In this document: positions 15,933 through 24,690 of the stretch, piece by piece
Position numbering within the stretch: the stretch's first letter is position 1
Layout of the letters: each line of letters begins with the position of its first letter
DNA from: SAR202 cluster bacterium bin87
Lineage (GTDB): Bacteria > Chloroflexota > Dehalococcoidia > Lucifugimonadales > UBA3495
Reading direction: 5' to 3'
Assembly (NCBI GenBank): GCA_002238825.1
Contig: MPNC01000012.1
Coordinates: forward strand, 45,822-109,821
Length of the DNA stretch: 64,000 nucleotides
Notes under the pieces: model-generated
Told to the model about the DNA's origin: nothing
What the model saw: only the letters and a program-made list of their open reading frames with translations
Databases searched by the model: none
Position numbers and translations under genes: made by a program

Positions 15933-16184
15933 ATGACCACCGCAGAACCTGAAATCAAACTCTATGGCGCCGAGTGGTGTCCCGACTGCCACCGCTCCCG
16001 CAACTACCTGGACAGCCAGTCCGTGGCCTACGAGTACATCAACGTAGACGGCGACGACGAAGCCCAGTCCTACGTGAAGCAGGTCAACGACAACCGGCTG
16101 ATCATCCCGACGATCGTTTTTCCGGATGGGTCCGTCCTGGTGGAGCCGTCCAACGCCGAACTGGCCCGCAAGCTCAGAGACTGA
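15933..16184 (+). CDS. glutaredoxin family protein (mycoredoxin-like)
   Basis: 83-residue thioredoxin-fold protein with the active site CPDC in LYGAEWCPDCHRSRNYLDS and the cis-Pro segment IIPTIVFPDGS. This pattern is that of mycoredoxin/NrdH-like glutaredoxins in actinobacteria and Chloroflexota, which reduce mixed disulphides. GGAGG lies seven bases before the ATG. Follows the flavin reductase gene in the same direction. Confidence 0.93.
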   Translation: MTTAEPEIKLYGAEWCPDCHRSRNYLDSQSVAYEYINVDGDDEAQSYVKQVNDNRLIIPTIVFPDGSVLVEPSNAELARKLRD

Positions 16185-16204
16185 CCGCCGGAATCGTTGG
16201 ACCG

Positions 16205-16570
16205 TTAATCGGGGAACTGCAGCAACTGGAGCACGTTCCCGTCGGGATCGCTGCATGTGGCCACCCAGCCTCCCCAGTGCTCCCGTTCGGGAACGCGGAT
16301 GAAAGGCACGCCGGCTGCGGCAAGGCGTTCGTGCTCGGCGTGGATGTCGTCGACGCCCAGGTGGGGCATTACCCGCAGCGGATCCCTGGACTCGCCGCTT
16401 ATGGCGCCGTGCCGGCCGACGTTGAAACGTACGTCGCCCAACTCGAACGCGGCGAATCCCTCATCCTCGTGGAACGAATGTAGCGGTAATCTCAGGACGT
16501 CACGGTAGAACCGCAACATCCGATCCAGGTCGTCGGTCCACAGGGTTATGCCGACAACGCCGGTGATCAC
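16205..16570 (-). CDS. VOC family protein (glyoxalase/dioxygenase fold)
   Basis: 121-residue VOC-fold protein with paired beta-alpha-beta-beta-beta modules: GVVGITLWTDDLDRMLRFYRDVL at the N-terminus and WGGWVATCSDPDGNVLQLLQF at the C-terminus. The usual metal ligands are only partly present, so it could be a binding protein rather than an enzyme. GTG start. It lies downstream of the Fur-type gene on the same strand with a 12-base gap, so probable cotranscription. Confidence 0.88.
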   Translation of the reverse strand: MITGVVGITLWTDDLDRMLRFYRDVLRLPLHSFHEDEGFAAFELGDVRFNVGRHGAISGESRDPLRVMPHLGVDDIHAEHERLAAAGVPFIRVPEREHWGGWVATCSDPDGNVLQLLQFPD

Positions 16571-16582
16571 AGAGAGCGCCGA

Positions 16583-17032
16583 CTAGCAGGAGACAGAGTT
16601 CGCCGTCTCTTCCGACGGCAGGCACGAGCGGCACCAGCCGTGGAAATCGACGCGTTGCCACATGACTTGGAACCGAGTTTCGTTGGACACCTGGTCACGC
16701 AGCCGGATGATGATGTCGCTGCTGTCGTCGGCGTCGGCGATGTTCCCGCATCCGATGCACACCAGGTTCACGTGGGGCGAGACGTTGCTCTCGTACCGGG
16801 ACTGCTTGGCGAAAGGCAGTTCCTGGATCAAACCACTCTTCGAAAGCACGCCCAGGGTCGAGTAAACCGTGGCCAAGGTCATGGATGGGAAGTGCTGCTG
16901 CACCCGCTCGTGGATCTGCTGCACCGTGGGGTGGTCGGTGGAGTTGAGCACCGCCTCGGCAATGGCCAGACGCTGGGGCGTGACGCGCACGCCTCCCTGA
17001 CGAAGTTGCTGCACAACGGCGCTTTGTATCAT
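16583..17032 (-). CDS. Fur family transcriptional regulator (PerR/Zur-like)
   Basis: 149-residue metal-responsive repressor. The N-terminal winged helix (VRVTPQRLAIAEAVLNSTDHPTVQQIHERV, ATVYSTLGVLSKSGLIQEL) is followed by the dimerisation domain with SPHVNLVCIGCGN (Cys92, Cys95) and HGWCRSC (Cys134, Cys137), which form the structural zinc site. The reduced His set resembles PerR-type sensors rather than classical Fur, but metal specificity is not certain. Start at 17032 (MIQSAVVQQL) with GGGAGGGG five bases upstream. The open frame upstream runs through a REP element and is not coding. Confidence 0.92.
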   Translation of the reverse strand: MIQSAVVQQLRQGGVRVTPQRLAIAEAVLNSTDHPTVQQIHERVQQHFPSMTLATVYSTLGVLSKSGLIQELPFAKQSRYESNVSPHVNLVCIGCGNIADADDSSDIIIRLRDQVSNETRFQVMWQRVDFHGWCRSCLPSEETANSVSC

Positions 17033-17170
17033 CGGCCCCTCCCGATACTGCGCCCGTCGCCTTCCGCAAAAACCGCTTCGGCAGCATCCCGTCCTGGGAG
17101 TATAGCATCGGGTATTTGCGACCCGCAAACGGGCCGCCCAGGCAAGCAGGGCATTTCCAAAGTAGCTTGC

Positions 17171-17276
17171 GTCATTGCGAGCGCAGCGCGGCAATCGCGC
17201 TCCGGGAGCATGACTCATACGCGAAAGCCTTGTTGCATCGACGGGATTGCCACGTCGCTGCGCTCTTCGCAATGAC
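17171..17276. repeat. REP-like palindromic interspersed repeat, copy B
   Basis: 106-base element with the same inverted ends as copy A (15026-15132): GTCATTGCGAGCGCAGCGCG on the left and CTTCGCAATGAC on the right. The centre differs. It occupies most of the 390 bp gap between the divergent Fur-type and thiolase genes; the remaining bases show no gene. Confidence 0.85.
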
Positions 17277-17422
17277 TTTGAAAAGGCCCTGCCACGTAAG
17301 GCATGTTCTCGACGCGCCCGAGCCTGACCACCCGAATCTCGCCTCAGCAATGCACTATGGCAGTGGCCGCGATATTTGGTGTAGGATGGGCCACCGCAAC
17401 CGCAAGTGAGGAGCAATATCTA

Positions 17423-18697
17423 ATGGCTACCACCCGTTCCCGTCGCCTGGCGCGCTCGGTGTCCATAGTTGGCGCCGGCCTTTCCCAGTTCGGGGCCTAT
17501 CCCGACAAGACCAGCCGCGACCTGTTCGTCGAAGCTTTCCATGACATGCAGGAAAATATCGACACGGGCATTTCCGCGCAGGACATCGAGGCCGGTTACC
17601 TGGGCAATTACTCGGCCGACCTGTTTGAGCACCAGGGACACACGGCCCCCATCATGGCCGACTGGCTGGGTATGACGCCCACGCCGATTACCCGCGTCGA
17701 GAACGCGTGCGCCAGCAGCGGCAGCGCTCTTCGGGAGGGTGTGATGGCCATCGCCAGCGGTATGTACGACGTGGTTCTGGTAGGTGGCGTGGAAAAGATG
17801 ACGTCGCTGCCGACGGAAGGGGTCACCGACGTGCTGGCCTCCGCCGCCGACGGGCTTTACGAGGTGCCCGCCGGGCTGACTTTTCCCGGCATCTTCGGCG
17901 CAATTGCCAAGGCGCACATGGACCGCTACGAGACCAACCTGAACCACCTGCTCAAGGTGGGGGTCAAGAACCACGAGAACGGCAAGCTGAACCCCAAGGC
18001 TCAGTTCCAGGTCACCGTCAGGGACATGATGGACCGGCGCAAGGCCAGGGCCGAACAGCGCGGCGAGTCCATCCCGGACTGGGAAGATGAGCTGGACTTT
18101 TTGAACGACGCCCGCGCCAACCCATGGATCGCCTGGCCGCTGCGCCTGTATGACTGCGCGCCCATTACCGACGGCGCGTCCTGCGTGCTGCTGGTCGCCA
18201 GCGAGTTGGCCAACCAGTTCACCGACAAACCGATCCACATCGCGGGGATCGGCCAGGCCACCGGCCGGCCGCTCCACGACGCTGAGGAGTTGACCTCCCT
18301 GTCGGCGGCGAAGATTGCGTCGGCGCAGGCCTACGAGATGGCCGGCATCGGGCCCGAGCAGGTTGGGGTCGCCGAGGTCCACGACTGCTTCACCATCGCC
18401 GAGATCGTCGCCAGCGAGGACCTGGGATTTTTCGCTCCCGGCGAGGGCCCCCATGCCGTAGACGAAGGACGCACCGCCCGCACCGGTGATCGCCCCATCA
18501 ACACCAGCGGCGGCCTCAAGGCAAAGGGCCATCCGGTGGGAGCCAGCGGAGTGGCGCAGGTGATTGAGGTCTACAAGCAACTGCGCGGCGAGGCCGGGGA
18601 ACGGCAGTTGGACAATGCCAGCCTCGAGTTCGGGCTGACGCACAACGTGGGCGGCACCGGCGGCACCTGTGTCGTCAATGTGTTGCAGCGCGGCTAG
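17423..18697 (+). CDS. thiolase family protein (SCP2-thiolase type)
   Basis: 424-residue thiolase-fold enzyme acting on acyl-CoA carbon bonds. The nucleophilic Cys96 is in VENACASSGSALREG, the catalytic His residues are in EVHDCFTIAE and GGLKAKGHPVGASG, while the second Cys of biosynthetic thiolases is not at its usual place, as in SCP2-type or lipid-transfer thiolases. Start at 17423 (MATTRSRR) with GAGGAG nine bases upstream. The next gene, 11 bases later, encodes a DUF35 OB-fold protein; such pairs form heteromeric complexes for retro-aldol or thiolysis steps. Confidence 0.93.
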   Translation: MATTRSRRLARSVSIVGAGLSQFGAYPDKTSRDLFVEAFHDMQENIDTGISAQDIEAGYLGNYSADLFEHQGHTAPIMADWLGMTPTPITRVENACASSGSALREGVMAIASGMYDVVLVGGVEKMTSLPTEGVTDVLASAADGLYEVPAGLTFPGIFGAIAKAHMDRYETNLNHLLKVGVKNHENGKLNPKAQFQVTVRDMMDRRKARAEQRGESIPDWEDELDFLNDARANPWIAWPLRLYDCAPITDGASCVLLVASELANQFTDKPIHIAGIGQATGRPLHDAEELTSLSAAKIASAQAYEMAGIGPEQVGVAEVHDCFTIAEIVASEDLGFFAPGEGPHAVDEGRTARTGDRPINTSGGLKAKGHPVGASGVAQVIEVYKQLRGEAGERQLDNASLEFGLTHNVGGTGGTCVVNVLQRG

Positions 18698-18708
18698 GAG
18701 GATCCGTA

Positions 18709-19128
18709 ATGACGTCGGAAGCGGAATCCCGGCCGTTCAACGCGGCATCGTTCTATGCTTTTCTGCAGGAAGGCCGGTTCATGGGCGTCCGTTGCCGTGA
18801 AAATGGCAACATCTATGCGGAGGCGCGTCCCATTGACCCCATTAGCCACAGTCGCGACATGGAGTGGCACGAATTCAGCGGCCGCGCGACTTTGAGCACG
18901 TTCACCTGCATATCCGTCGCGCCGGCCTCCCTGGAAGCCAAGGGATTTGGCCGGAACAATCCTTACTGCACCGGTATCGTCACGTTGGAAGAGGGGCCGC
19001 GCATTTCGGCTCGGATCGCGGGCGTGGACGCATCCAACCCGCAGAACATTCGCACCGGCATGGCCCTCGCCATCGACTTGACCGAAATCGACCCTGACGA
19101 ACCGGGGCTGGTTTTCCGGCCGGCGTAG
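18709..19128 (+). CDS. DUF35 OB-fold protein, thiolase partner
   Basis: 139-residue protein of the Zn-ribbon/OB-fold (DUF35, ChsH2-like) family that binds to thiolase-type enzymes. The OB part is clear (EWHEFSGRATLSTFTCISVAP, NPYCTGIVTLEEGPRISARI). The N-terminal rubredoxin-like ribbon normally has four Cys; here only one Cys is visible (MGVRCRENGNIYAEARP), so zinc binding is probably lost. It starts 11 bases after the thiolase stop and is followed by a terminator. Confidence 0.88.
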   Translation: MTSEAESRPFNAASFYAFLQEGRFMGVRCRENGNIYAEARPIDPISHSRDMEWHEFSGRATLSTFTCISVAPASLEAKGFGRNNPYCTGIVTLEEGPRISARIAGVDASNPQNIRTGMALAIDLTEIDPDEPGLVFRPA

Positions 19129-19169
19129 AGCTCTCGTCGCACGCCCGGCAGCTGGGCGGAACAAGCGTG

Positions 19170-19208
19170 AAAAAAATGCCGCCCCACATCCGTGGGGCGG
19201 CATTTTTT
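19170..19208. terminator. bidirectional Rho-independent terminator
   Basis: A perfect 12 bp stem (19176-19187 with 19192-19203, ATGCCGCCCCAC / GTGGGGCGGCAT), four-base loop, A-run before and T-run after. It lies between convergent genes ending at 19128 (+) and 19229 (-), and serves both. Confidence 0.93.
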
Positions 19209-19228
19209 CGTGTATCCGGTGGCTCCGT

Positions 19229-19705
19229 TCAGGCGACTCCGGCTTCCTTGCAGAAGTTGCAAGTCTTGTCGTACCACACGTAGGCGGAATTGGGTTCGTG
19301 GAATACCTCGAACTGGTTCACGCTGCGATATTTTCGGCAACTGAAGCACAATTCCGTGTGCGTGGGATCCAACTGCGGCGGGATGCCTTTCTCGGTGCTG
19401 ACAAAGGTTTTGCGGATCTGACGATTGGAAAATGGCAGACGCTGCAGGAAGCGCTCTTCAAATTTCAGCTTCCACACCTGGCCGCCGGGCATTGGGCGGA
19501 ACATCAACATCTGCTCGTCATCGGGTTGGCGCTCATGGATGAAATCAATATAGTTTCCCAGGCGCTCGTGCATCTTGCCGACGACTTCTTCGTAAGTATC
19601 CCCGATGGCAGGAATATCCACTTCGACACAGAACCCTTCCCACGTCTCGGGGTTGGCCTGGGTTTTCTTAATGTAGCAAGTCAGCTGTCGCGGTGTAGTG
19701 TTCAC
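19229..19705 (-). CDS. HicB-like domain protein with C-terminal CxxC pair
   Basis: 158-residue protein. Residues about 8-60 (WEGFCVEVDIPAIGDTYEEV, then a helix with MHERLGNYIDFI) match the pattern of the HicB-type degraded RNase H fold. The C-terminal part contains CFSC and CNFC separated by 27 residues, a probable zinc site. No hicA toxin is beside it, so it is not a simple antitoxin. GTG start with GGAG four bases upstream. The full fusion is not a family I recognise. Confidence 0.75.
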   Translation of the reverse strand: MNTTPRQLTCYIKKTQANPETWEGFCVEVDIPAIGDTYEEVVGKMHERLGNYIDFIHERQPDDEQMLMFRPMPGGQVWKLKFEERFLQRLPFSNRQIRKTFVSTEKGIPPQLDPTHTELCFSCRKYRSVNQFEVFHEPNSAYVWYDKTCNFCKEAGVA

Positions 19706-19783
19706 GTTACTCCAGGGCGATGCGGCAGCGCATCGCCCTCCTCATCTGATATTCGGAGCAGGAAGCGTTATTGCGCCCCCGGC

Positions 19784-20209
19784 TTAGTCAAGACCGCGCG
19801 TGCCCACCCAGCCGGTTTCCGAAACGTCAATCATTTCGCCGTTGGGGCCTTCGTATTTGGTCTCCACGTTCTGCGTGCGCGGACCCGACATGGCAGCATG
19901 AAGGGCGTGGTTGACCTCGTCCATGGGCTTGGAGTTGGCGGCGGACAGGCGGGCCTCCGTCTCTTCAAGGCTTTCCACTTCGAAACCAATGTGGTGGATG
20001 CCCTCCCAGTCCTTGCCGCGCTCTCCGGCTACGGTGTCGTTCTGGAAGTCCAGGATGGCCATGTTGACGTTGCCGTCGCTAAGCATGTAGCCGTTGGCGT
20101 TGGCGCTTTCCAGTTTGGCGACTTCGCGAAGGCCAAACACTTCCTGGTAGAATTTGGCGGTCTTTGCCGCGTCGTTGGTGGCGATTGCGATGTGCTTGAT
20201 CTGAGGCAT
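19784..20209 (-). CDS. VOC family protein (epimerase/glyoxalase-like)
   Basis: 141-residue VOC-fold protein. IKHIAIATNDAAKTAKFYQEVFGLREV is the first module; EGIHHIGFEVESLEETEARL and GPNGEMIDVSE supply the second-module His and the C-terminal Glu, similar to methylmalonyl-CoA epimerase. A GGAGGG site lies five bases before the ATG. Reaction not assigned. Transcribed away from the GNAT gene; the 244 bp gap between them shows no further gene. Confidence 0.9.
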   Translation of the reverse strand: MPQIKHIAIATNDAAKTAKFYQEVFGLREVAKLESANANGYMLSDGNVNMAILDFQNDTVAGERGKDWEGIHHIGFEVESLEETEARLSAANSKPMDEVNHALHAAMSGPRTQNVETKYEGPNGEMIDVSETGWVGTRGLD

Positions 20210-20453
20210 TTCATCCCTCCACGTTGGATTTCCGTCGGTAAGTATGACGGTTTTTCCGCCATTACAGGTTAGCGCAACGATATCATTTTTGCGTCGGCTG
20301 GGCTAGTGCCGAGGCTGGAGACACGGGCGTGCCCGGAACGCCAACGGCGTCCACCACTTCACGCATGCAGACAGCAGACCCGACCCACATCCAACAACCG
20401 ATGTTTACCCAGCGACCGTTCCTCTCGGACAGATTACACCGCAGGCCCTCCGG

Positions 20454-20984
20454 ATGACTACCTCACACAACATGACTACCTTACACAACGTCCTCACCAT
20501 CGAGCCTATGGCTCCCGATGACTGGGGCGCGGTTTGCCGCATATATGCCGATGGCATCGCCACGGGCAACGCGACTTTCGAAACGGAACCGCCCGGCTGG
20601 AAAGCGTGGGATAGCGGGCATTTGTCGGAATGCCGGCTGGTGGCCCGACTGGACCACAGGGTCATCGCCTGGGCGGCATTGGCGCCGGTTTCGACGCGTG
20701 CCTGTTACGCGGGAGTTGCCGAGCACAGCATCTACGTTGACGAGAGCCATCGCGGGCAAGGAATCGGCAAGACATTGCTCCAGGAGCTGGTCAGGCAGGC
20801 GGAGCGTTCCGGCTTCTGGACGCTGCAAAGCAGCATTTTGCCGGAAAACGAGGCAAGCATCGCGATCCATCTGTCGTGCGGTTTTCGGGTGCTCGGTCGG
20901 CGCAAGGCGGTGGCCAGGCTCCACGGCATTTGGCGTGACGCGGTGCTGGTAGAACGGCGAAGCCGCGTGGCCGGCGTTGAATAG
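20454..20984 (+). CDS. GNAT family N-acetyltransferase (phosphinothricin-acetyltransferase-like)
   Basis: 176-residue GNAT protein resembling PAT/MnaT acetyltransferases: IEPMAPDDWGAVCRIYADGIATGNATFETEPP at the N-terminus, the acetyl-CoA loop ESHRGQGIGKTLLQELV and the tail NEASIAIHLSCGFRVLGRR. Relatives acetylate phosphinothricin, methionine sulfoximine or related amino acids. The beginning contains an 18-base imperfect tandem duplication (20454-20471 and 20472-20489) giving MTTSHN-MTTLHN, so either ATG may be the start. Confidence 0.88.
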   Translation: MTTSHNMTTLHNVLTIEPMAPDDWGAVCRIYADGIATGNATFETEPPGWKAWDSGHLSECRLVARLDHRVIAWAALAPVSTRACYAGVAEHSIYVDESHRGQGIGKTLLQELVRQAERSGFWTLQSSILPENEASIAIHLSCGFRVLGRRKAVARLHGIWRDAVLVERRSRVAGVE

Positions 20985-21021
20985 CCTCCACTCCATTAAT
21001 AATTGCAGCCACAGCGCCGTA

Positions 21022-21049
21022 TTGCGCAGGGCGAACGGATTGGTATAAT
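21022..21049 (+). promoter_or_regulatory. promoter of tRNA-Ile
   Basis: TTGCGC (21022-21027), 16 bases, TATAAT (21044-21049); the tRNA begins at 21061, about five bases after the predicted start point. Confidence 0.65.
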
Positions 21050-21060
21050 GGTTACCCCGT

Positions 21061-21137
21061 GGGCCTGTAGCTCAGGCGGTTAGAGCGCAGTCCTGATAAG
21101 ACTGAGGTCGTTGGTTCGAGTCCATCCAGGCCCACCA
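21061..21137 (+). tRNA. tRNA-Ile (GAU)
   Basis: 77-base tRNA with encoded CCA. Acceptor GGGCCTG/CAGGCCC pairs fully, D arm GCTC/GAGC, anticodon stem CAGTC/GACTG with loop CTGATAA (anticodon GAT). The T stem has one T-T mismatch (GTTGG/CCATC). It stands alone, not in an rRNA operon, and is preceded by a good promoter. Confidence 0.95.
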
Positions 21138-21334
21138 TTCACCGCCAACCGCACATGGCGCCGCTTACCCGGCGTCATTGGTTTTTCAATCCGGCGCGGG
21201 TGTTGCGCTTCCTCCCAGCAGACCGTCCCAACGCGCCCGGCTTGGGACCTTTCAAGCCCGTCACGTCGAAAGCGGCCAATCGAATGACTGGAAATGCTCT
21301 CAACCGGCATTCTTTCAGCTTCCAGGTACTGACC

Positions 21335-22027
21335 ATGATTAATTTCACCGACATCGAATGGATGAGTTTCGACTGCTACGGCACCCTGGTCGATTGGGAG
21401 ACGGGCATATCTTCCGCGGTCTCAAGCATCCTGGAGATCCACGGTCTACGAAAAACCAGCGCCGAAATACTGGAGTTGTTTTCCGACGTGGAGCCGGTGG
21501 TTCAAAGCTCGGGAGCCTTCAAAGAGTACCGCGTCGCCCTGCGCGAAGTAATGAGGATGATCGGCGACAGGCTCAGCCTGCCGCTGACCGAGGCTGAGAG
21601 CAACTGCCTTTCCGATTCGCTGCCGCACTGGCCGGTTTTCCCGGACGCCCGCGAGGCGCTTCACAATCTCAAGCAGCGGTACAAGCTGGCAATCATCTCC
21701 AATGTGGACGACGACCTGTTTGCTGGATCTGCCCGAGCGCTAGGCGTGGAATTTGATGCCGTGATCACCTCCCAGCAAGCCCGAGCGTACAAGCCGAACC
21801 TGCATAGCTTTGAACTCGCGGAGACTGTAATGGGCGTCGACAAGGGACGGTGGCTCCACATCGGAGAAAGCCTGTACCATGACATCGAGCCAGCCAACCG
21901 GTTGGGTATCAGGTCGATTTGGGTCAGCCGTGCCGACCGGGGTGGCGGCACCCGGCCAACCGACGCGCAACCCGATCTGATCGTGCCGGACCTGGCCGCG
22001 CTGGCCGAGATTATGGTTCCGGCCTAA
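21335..22027 (+). CDS. haloacid dehalogenase type II-like HAD hydrolase
   Basis: 230-residue HAD-superfamily protein of the L-2-haloacid dehalogenase type. Motif I is SFDCYGTLVDWE with the nucleophilic Asp, motif II is AIISNVDDD, motif III Lys is in ARAYKPNLHSFE and motif IV in HIGESLYHDIEPANRLG. Start at 21335 (MINFTDIEWMSF); the upstream frame overlaps the tRNA trailer. True dehalogenation versus phosphatase activity cannot be decided by sequence. Converges with mutS, stops 11 bases apart. Confidence 0.9.
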   Translation: MINFTDIEWMSFDCYGTLVDWETGISSAVSSILEIHGLRKTSAEILELFSDVEPVVQSSGAFKEYRVALREVMRMIGDRLSLPLTEAESNCLSDSLPHWPVFPDAREALHNLKQRYKLAIISNVDDDLFAGSARALGVEFDAVITSQQARAYKPNLHSFELAETVMGVDKGRWLHIGESLYHDIEPANRLGIRSIWVSRADRGGGTRPTDAQPDLIVPDLAALAEIMVPA

Positions 22028-22038
22028 TCGCGACCCGG

Positions 22039-24690
22039 TCAATCCTCCGAACGGCTCGCCTGCTCCTGTAGTTCGTACAGCTTGTTGATGGCTTCGAGCG
22101 GCGTCAGGTTCGATACGTCCATGCCCAACAGAGTCGCGGCGAGGCGTTCATGCTCGGAGGCGAACAGGGGCAACGGCAACTGAGGAGACGGGGCAGATTG
22201 GCCTCTTTCACCCCGGCCCGGACCGACGCTTGATCCGTGATCCTGCTCCAGGGAAGTGAGCAATTCCTGCGCCCGGCTCACCACCGAGGCCGGCATACCC
22301 GCCAGCATCGCCACGTGCACTCCGTATGACCGGTCCGCCCCGCCCGGTACGATGCGGCGCAGAAACGCGACACGTCCATCCTCCTCGGATACGGCAACGC
22401 TGTAGTTGCGTACGCCGGGCAGCGTGGATGCCAGTTCGGTCAGCTCATGGTAGTGGGTTGCGAACAGCGTTTTGCACCCGAGCCGGGGATTGTTGTGTAG
22501 ATGTTCGACCACCGCCCGGGCGATGGACAGCCCGTCATAGGTGCTGGTGCCGCGGCCGATCTCGTCAAGAATGACCAAAGAACGCCAGGAAGCCTGGTTG
22601 AGAATGGCCGCGGTTTCGACCATCTCAACCATGAAGGTTGATTGCCCGGTGGCCAGGTCGTCCTGGAGGCCAACACGGGTGAAGATGCGGTCCACCAGGC
22701 CGATGGTCGCGGATGACGCCGGTACGAAGCTGCCCACCTGGGCCATCAGGACGATAATCGCCACCTGCCGGATGTAGGTGGACTTGCCGGCCATGTTCGG
22801 ACCGGTGATAAGCACAATCTGGGCGTCGTCAGAATCCAGCGCCGCGTCGTTCGGCACGAACCCTCCGGATCCCAGTACCCGTTCCACGACCGGGTGACGG
22901 CCGTCCGCAATGCGAATGGCGACGCCATCGTTGAGTTCAGGCCGCACGTATGCGTGGCGCACGGCGACGTCAGCTAGACCAACGAACACGTCGGCGCGGG
23001 CGATCGCCGCCGCCAGCCTGGATATGGCCCGGCCGTGGTCGGCGATCTGGCGGCAAACCTGGCGGTAGAGGCTGCGCTCCAGTTCCCCAAGTTTCTCGCG
23101 CGCGTCCAACGCCTGGCTTTCAAATTCCTTGAGCTCGGGCGTGATGTATCGCTCACCACTGGTGAGGGTCTGTCGCCGCTGATAGTGGTCAGGCACCGCA
23201 TCCAGGTTGGAGTTGCTGATCTCGATGTAGTAACCGAAAACCTGGTTGAAGCCGACCTTCAGGTTGCGAATGCCGGTCCGTTCCTTTTCCTCGGATTCCA
23301 ACCCGGCGATGAACCCCCGCGCGTCCCGGGACAGGCCGCGAGTTCGGTCCAGTTCCGGTGAGAACCCGGGGCGGATTACTCCGCCCTCGCCCACGGAGCC
23401 TGATGGTTCCGGCTCGATGGCCTGCTCAATCAGCGCCGTCACGTCGGGGATGGGACGCAGGTTTCCCGCGAGCCAGGCAACCGGTTCCTCCTGATCCCGC
23501 GTGAGGACAGACTCGAGCTCCCCGGCGGCCTCCACGCTCCTCTTCAATGCCAACAGATCCCGAGGCGTCGCCGTGTGCGTCTGTATCCGGCTGAGGATCC
23601 GCTCCAGATCGGAAATTTGCGCCAGCGAGGTCGCCGCTTCGTCGCGCCGAAAAGCGTCGTCAAAAAAGAACTGCACCGCATCGAGCCGACGCTGCAGTCG
23701 CTCCAGATCCAGCAACGGCTGTCCCAGCCATTTGCGGAGCAGGCGTGCGCCCATCGGGGTACGGGTGCCGTCCAGCGTCTTCAGCAGCGACATCTCATGG
23801 CTGTCCCATCTCCCGGCAGCGAACAGCTCCAGGTTCCGCCGGGTTTGAGGGTCCAGGGTCATATGCGAAGCCGTGCTGTACACGTAGGGCGGCGACAATT
23901 CCGGCCGTTCACCCTGCCAGGCGTACTGCAGGTACTCCAGGATCGCGCCGGCTGCACGAACTGCCAGAGGCTCGACCGTCACACCGCTGGACTCCAGCCC
24001 GTAAGCCTCCAGCGACAGCACGCTGTAGTAGTCCAGGAGGGTGCGACGGGCTGAGTCAAGGCTGAAAGCTGCGTCATTCAACGGGTTGACGGCAACGGAT
24101 TCTCCGAGCCCGCTATCGCCGGCGACCAGGTCCTGAAATCCGTCCCGGTCGGGGACCAGGACTTCGGACGGCTGCAGCCGGGCCAATTCGAGGACCAGTT
24201 GATCCTTCGGCAATTGACAGACGCCGAACTCTCCGGTGGTGACGTCGACGTAGGCCAGGCCGGCTTGCTCGTCACTGCCGCAGACCGCCGCCAGGTAGTT
24301 GTTGGCCTGATTGTCCAACAACGCCGCCTCGAGCACCGTACCCGGAGTCACCACACGAACGACGCCACGCTCGACGAGGCCCTTGGACGTCGCCGGGTCA
24401 CTCAATTGCTCACAGATGGCGACCTTGTGCCCCTGTTTGATGAGCCTGGCCAGGTTGGATTCCAGGGAGACGGCGGGAACCCCGGCCATGGGCACCCGAG
24501 TATCTTTACCCATGGTCCGGGAGGTCAGGGCAATTTCCAGGGCCGAAGAGAGCGTACGGGCGTCTTCGTCGAAGCACTCGTAAAAGTCGCCCATCCTGAA
24601 CAGCACCACGGCGTCCGGGTACGAGTGTTTTATGGTCAGGTACTGCCGACGTACCGGGGTCAGGCGTCCGCCGCCAACCGCTGTAGACAT
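22039..24690 (-). CDS. mutS: DNA mismatch repair protein MutS
   Basis: 883-residue MutS1. The mismatch-reading Phe-x-Glu motif is at 36-38 in FRMGDFYE, the Walker A loop is TGPNMAGKST and Walker B is VILDEIGRGTSTYDG, followed by FATHYHELTELA. All domains are present, including the C-terminal helix-turn-helix tail (NLTPLEAINKLYELQ). No mutL is next to it. The start at 24690 has no clear ribosome binding site but fits the family N-terminus. Confidence 0.98.
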   Translation of the reverse strand: MSTAVGGGRLTPVRRQYLTIKHSYPDAVVLFRMGDFYECFDEDARTLSSALEIALTSRTMGKDTRVPMAGVPAVSLESNLARLIKQGHKVAICEQLSDPATSKGLVERGVVRVVTPGTVLEAALLDNQANNYLAAVCGSDEQAGLAYVDVTTGEFGVCQLPKDQLVLELARLQPSEVLVPDRDGFQDLVAGDSGLGESVAVNPLNDAAFSLDSARRTLLDYYSVLSLEAYGLESSGVTVEPLAVRAAGAILEYLQYAWQGERPELSPPYVYSTASHMTLDPQTRRNLELFAAGRWDSHEMSLLKTLDGTRTPMGARLLRKWLGQPLLDLERLQRRLDAVQFFFDDAFRRDEAATSLAQISDLERILSRIQTHTATPRDLLALKRSVEAAGELESVLTRDQEEPVAWLAGNLRPIPDVTALIEQAIEPEPSGSVGEGGVIRPGFSPELDRTRGLSRDARGFIAGLESEEKERTGIRNLKVGFNQVFGYYIEISNSNLDAVPDHYQRRQTLTSGERYITPELKEFESQALDAREKLGELERSLYRQVCRQIADHGRAISRLAAAIARADVFVGLADVAVRHAYVRPELNDGVAIRIADGRHPVVERVLGSGGFVPNDAALDSDDAQIVLITGPNMAGKSTYIRQVAIIVLMAQVGSFVPASSATIGLVDRIFTRVGLQDDLATGQSTFMVEMVETAAILNQASWRSLVILDEIGRGTSTYDGLSIARAVVEHLHNNPRLGCKTLFATHYHELTELASTLPGVRNYSVAVSEEDGRVAFLRRIVPGGADRSYGVHVAMLAGMPASVVSRAQELLTSLEQDHGSSVGPGRGERGQSAPSPQLPLPLFASEHERLAATLLGMDVSNLTPLEAINKLYELQEQASRSED

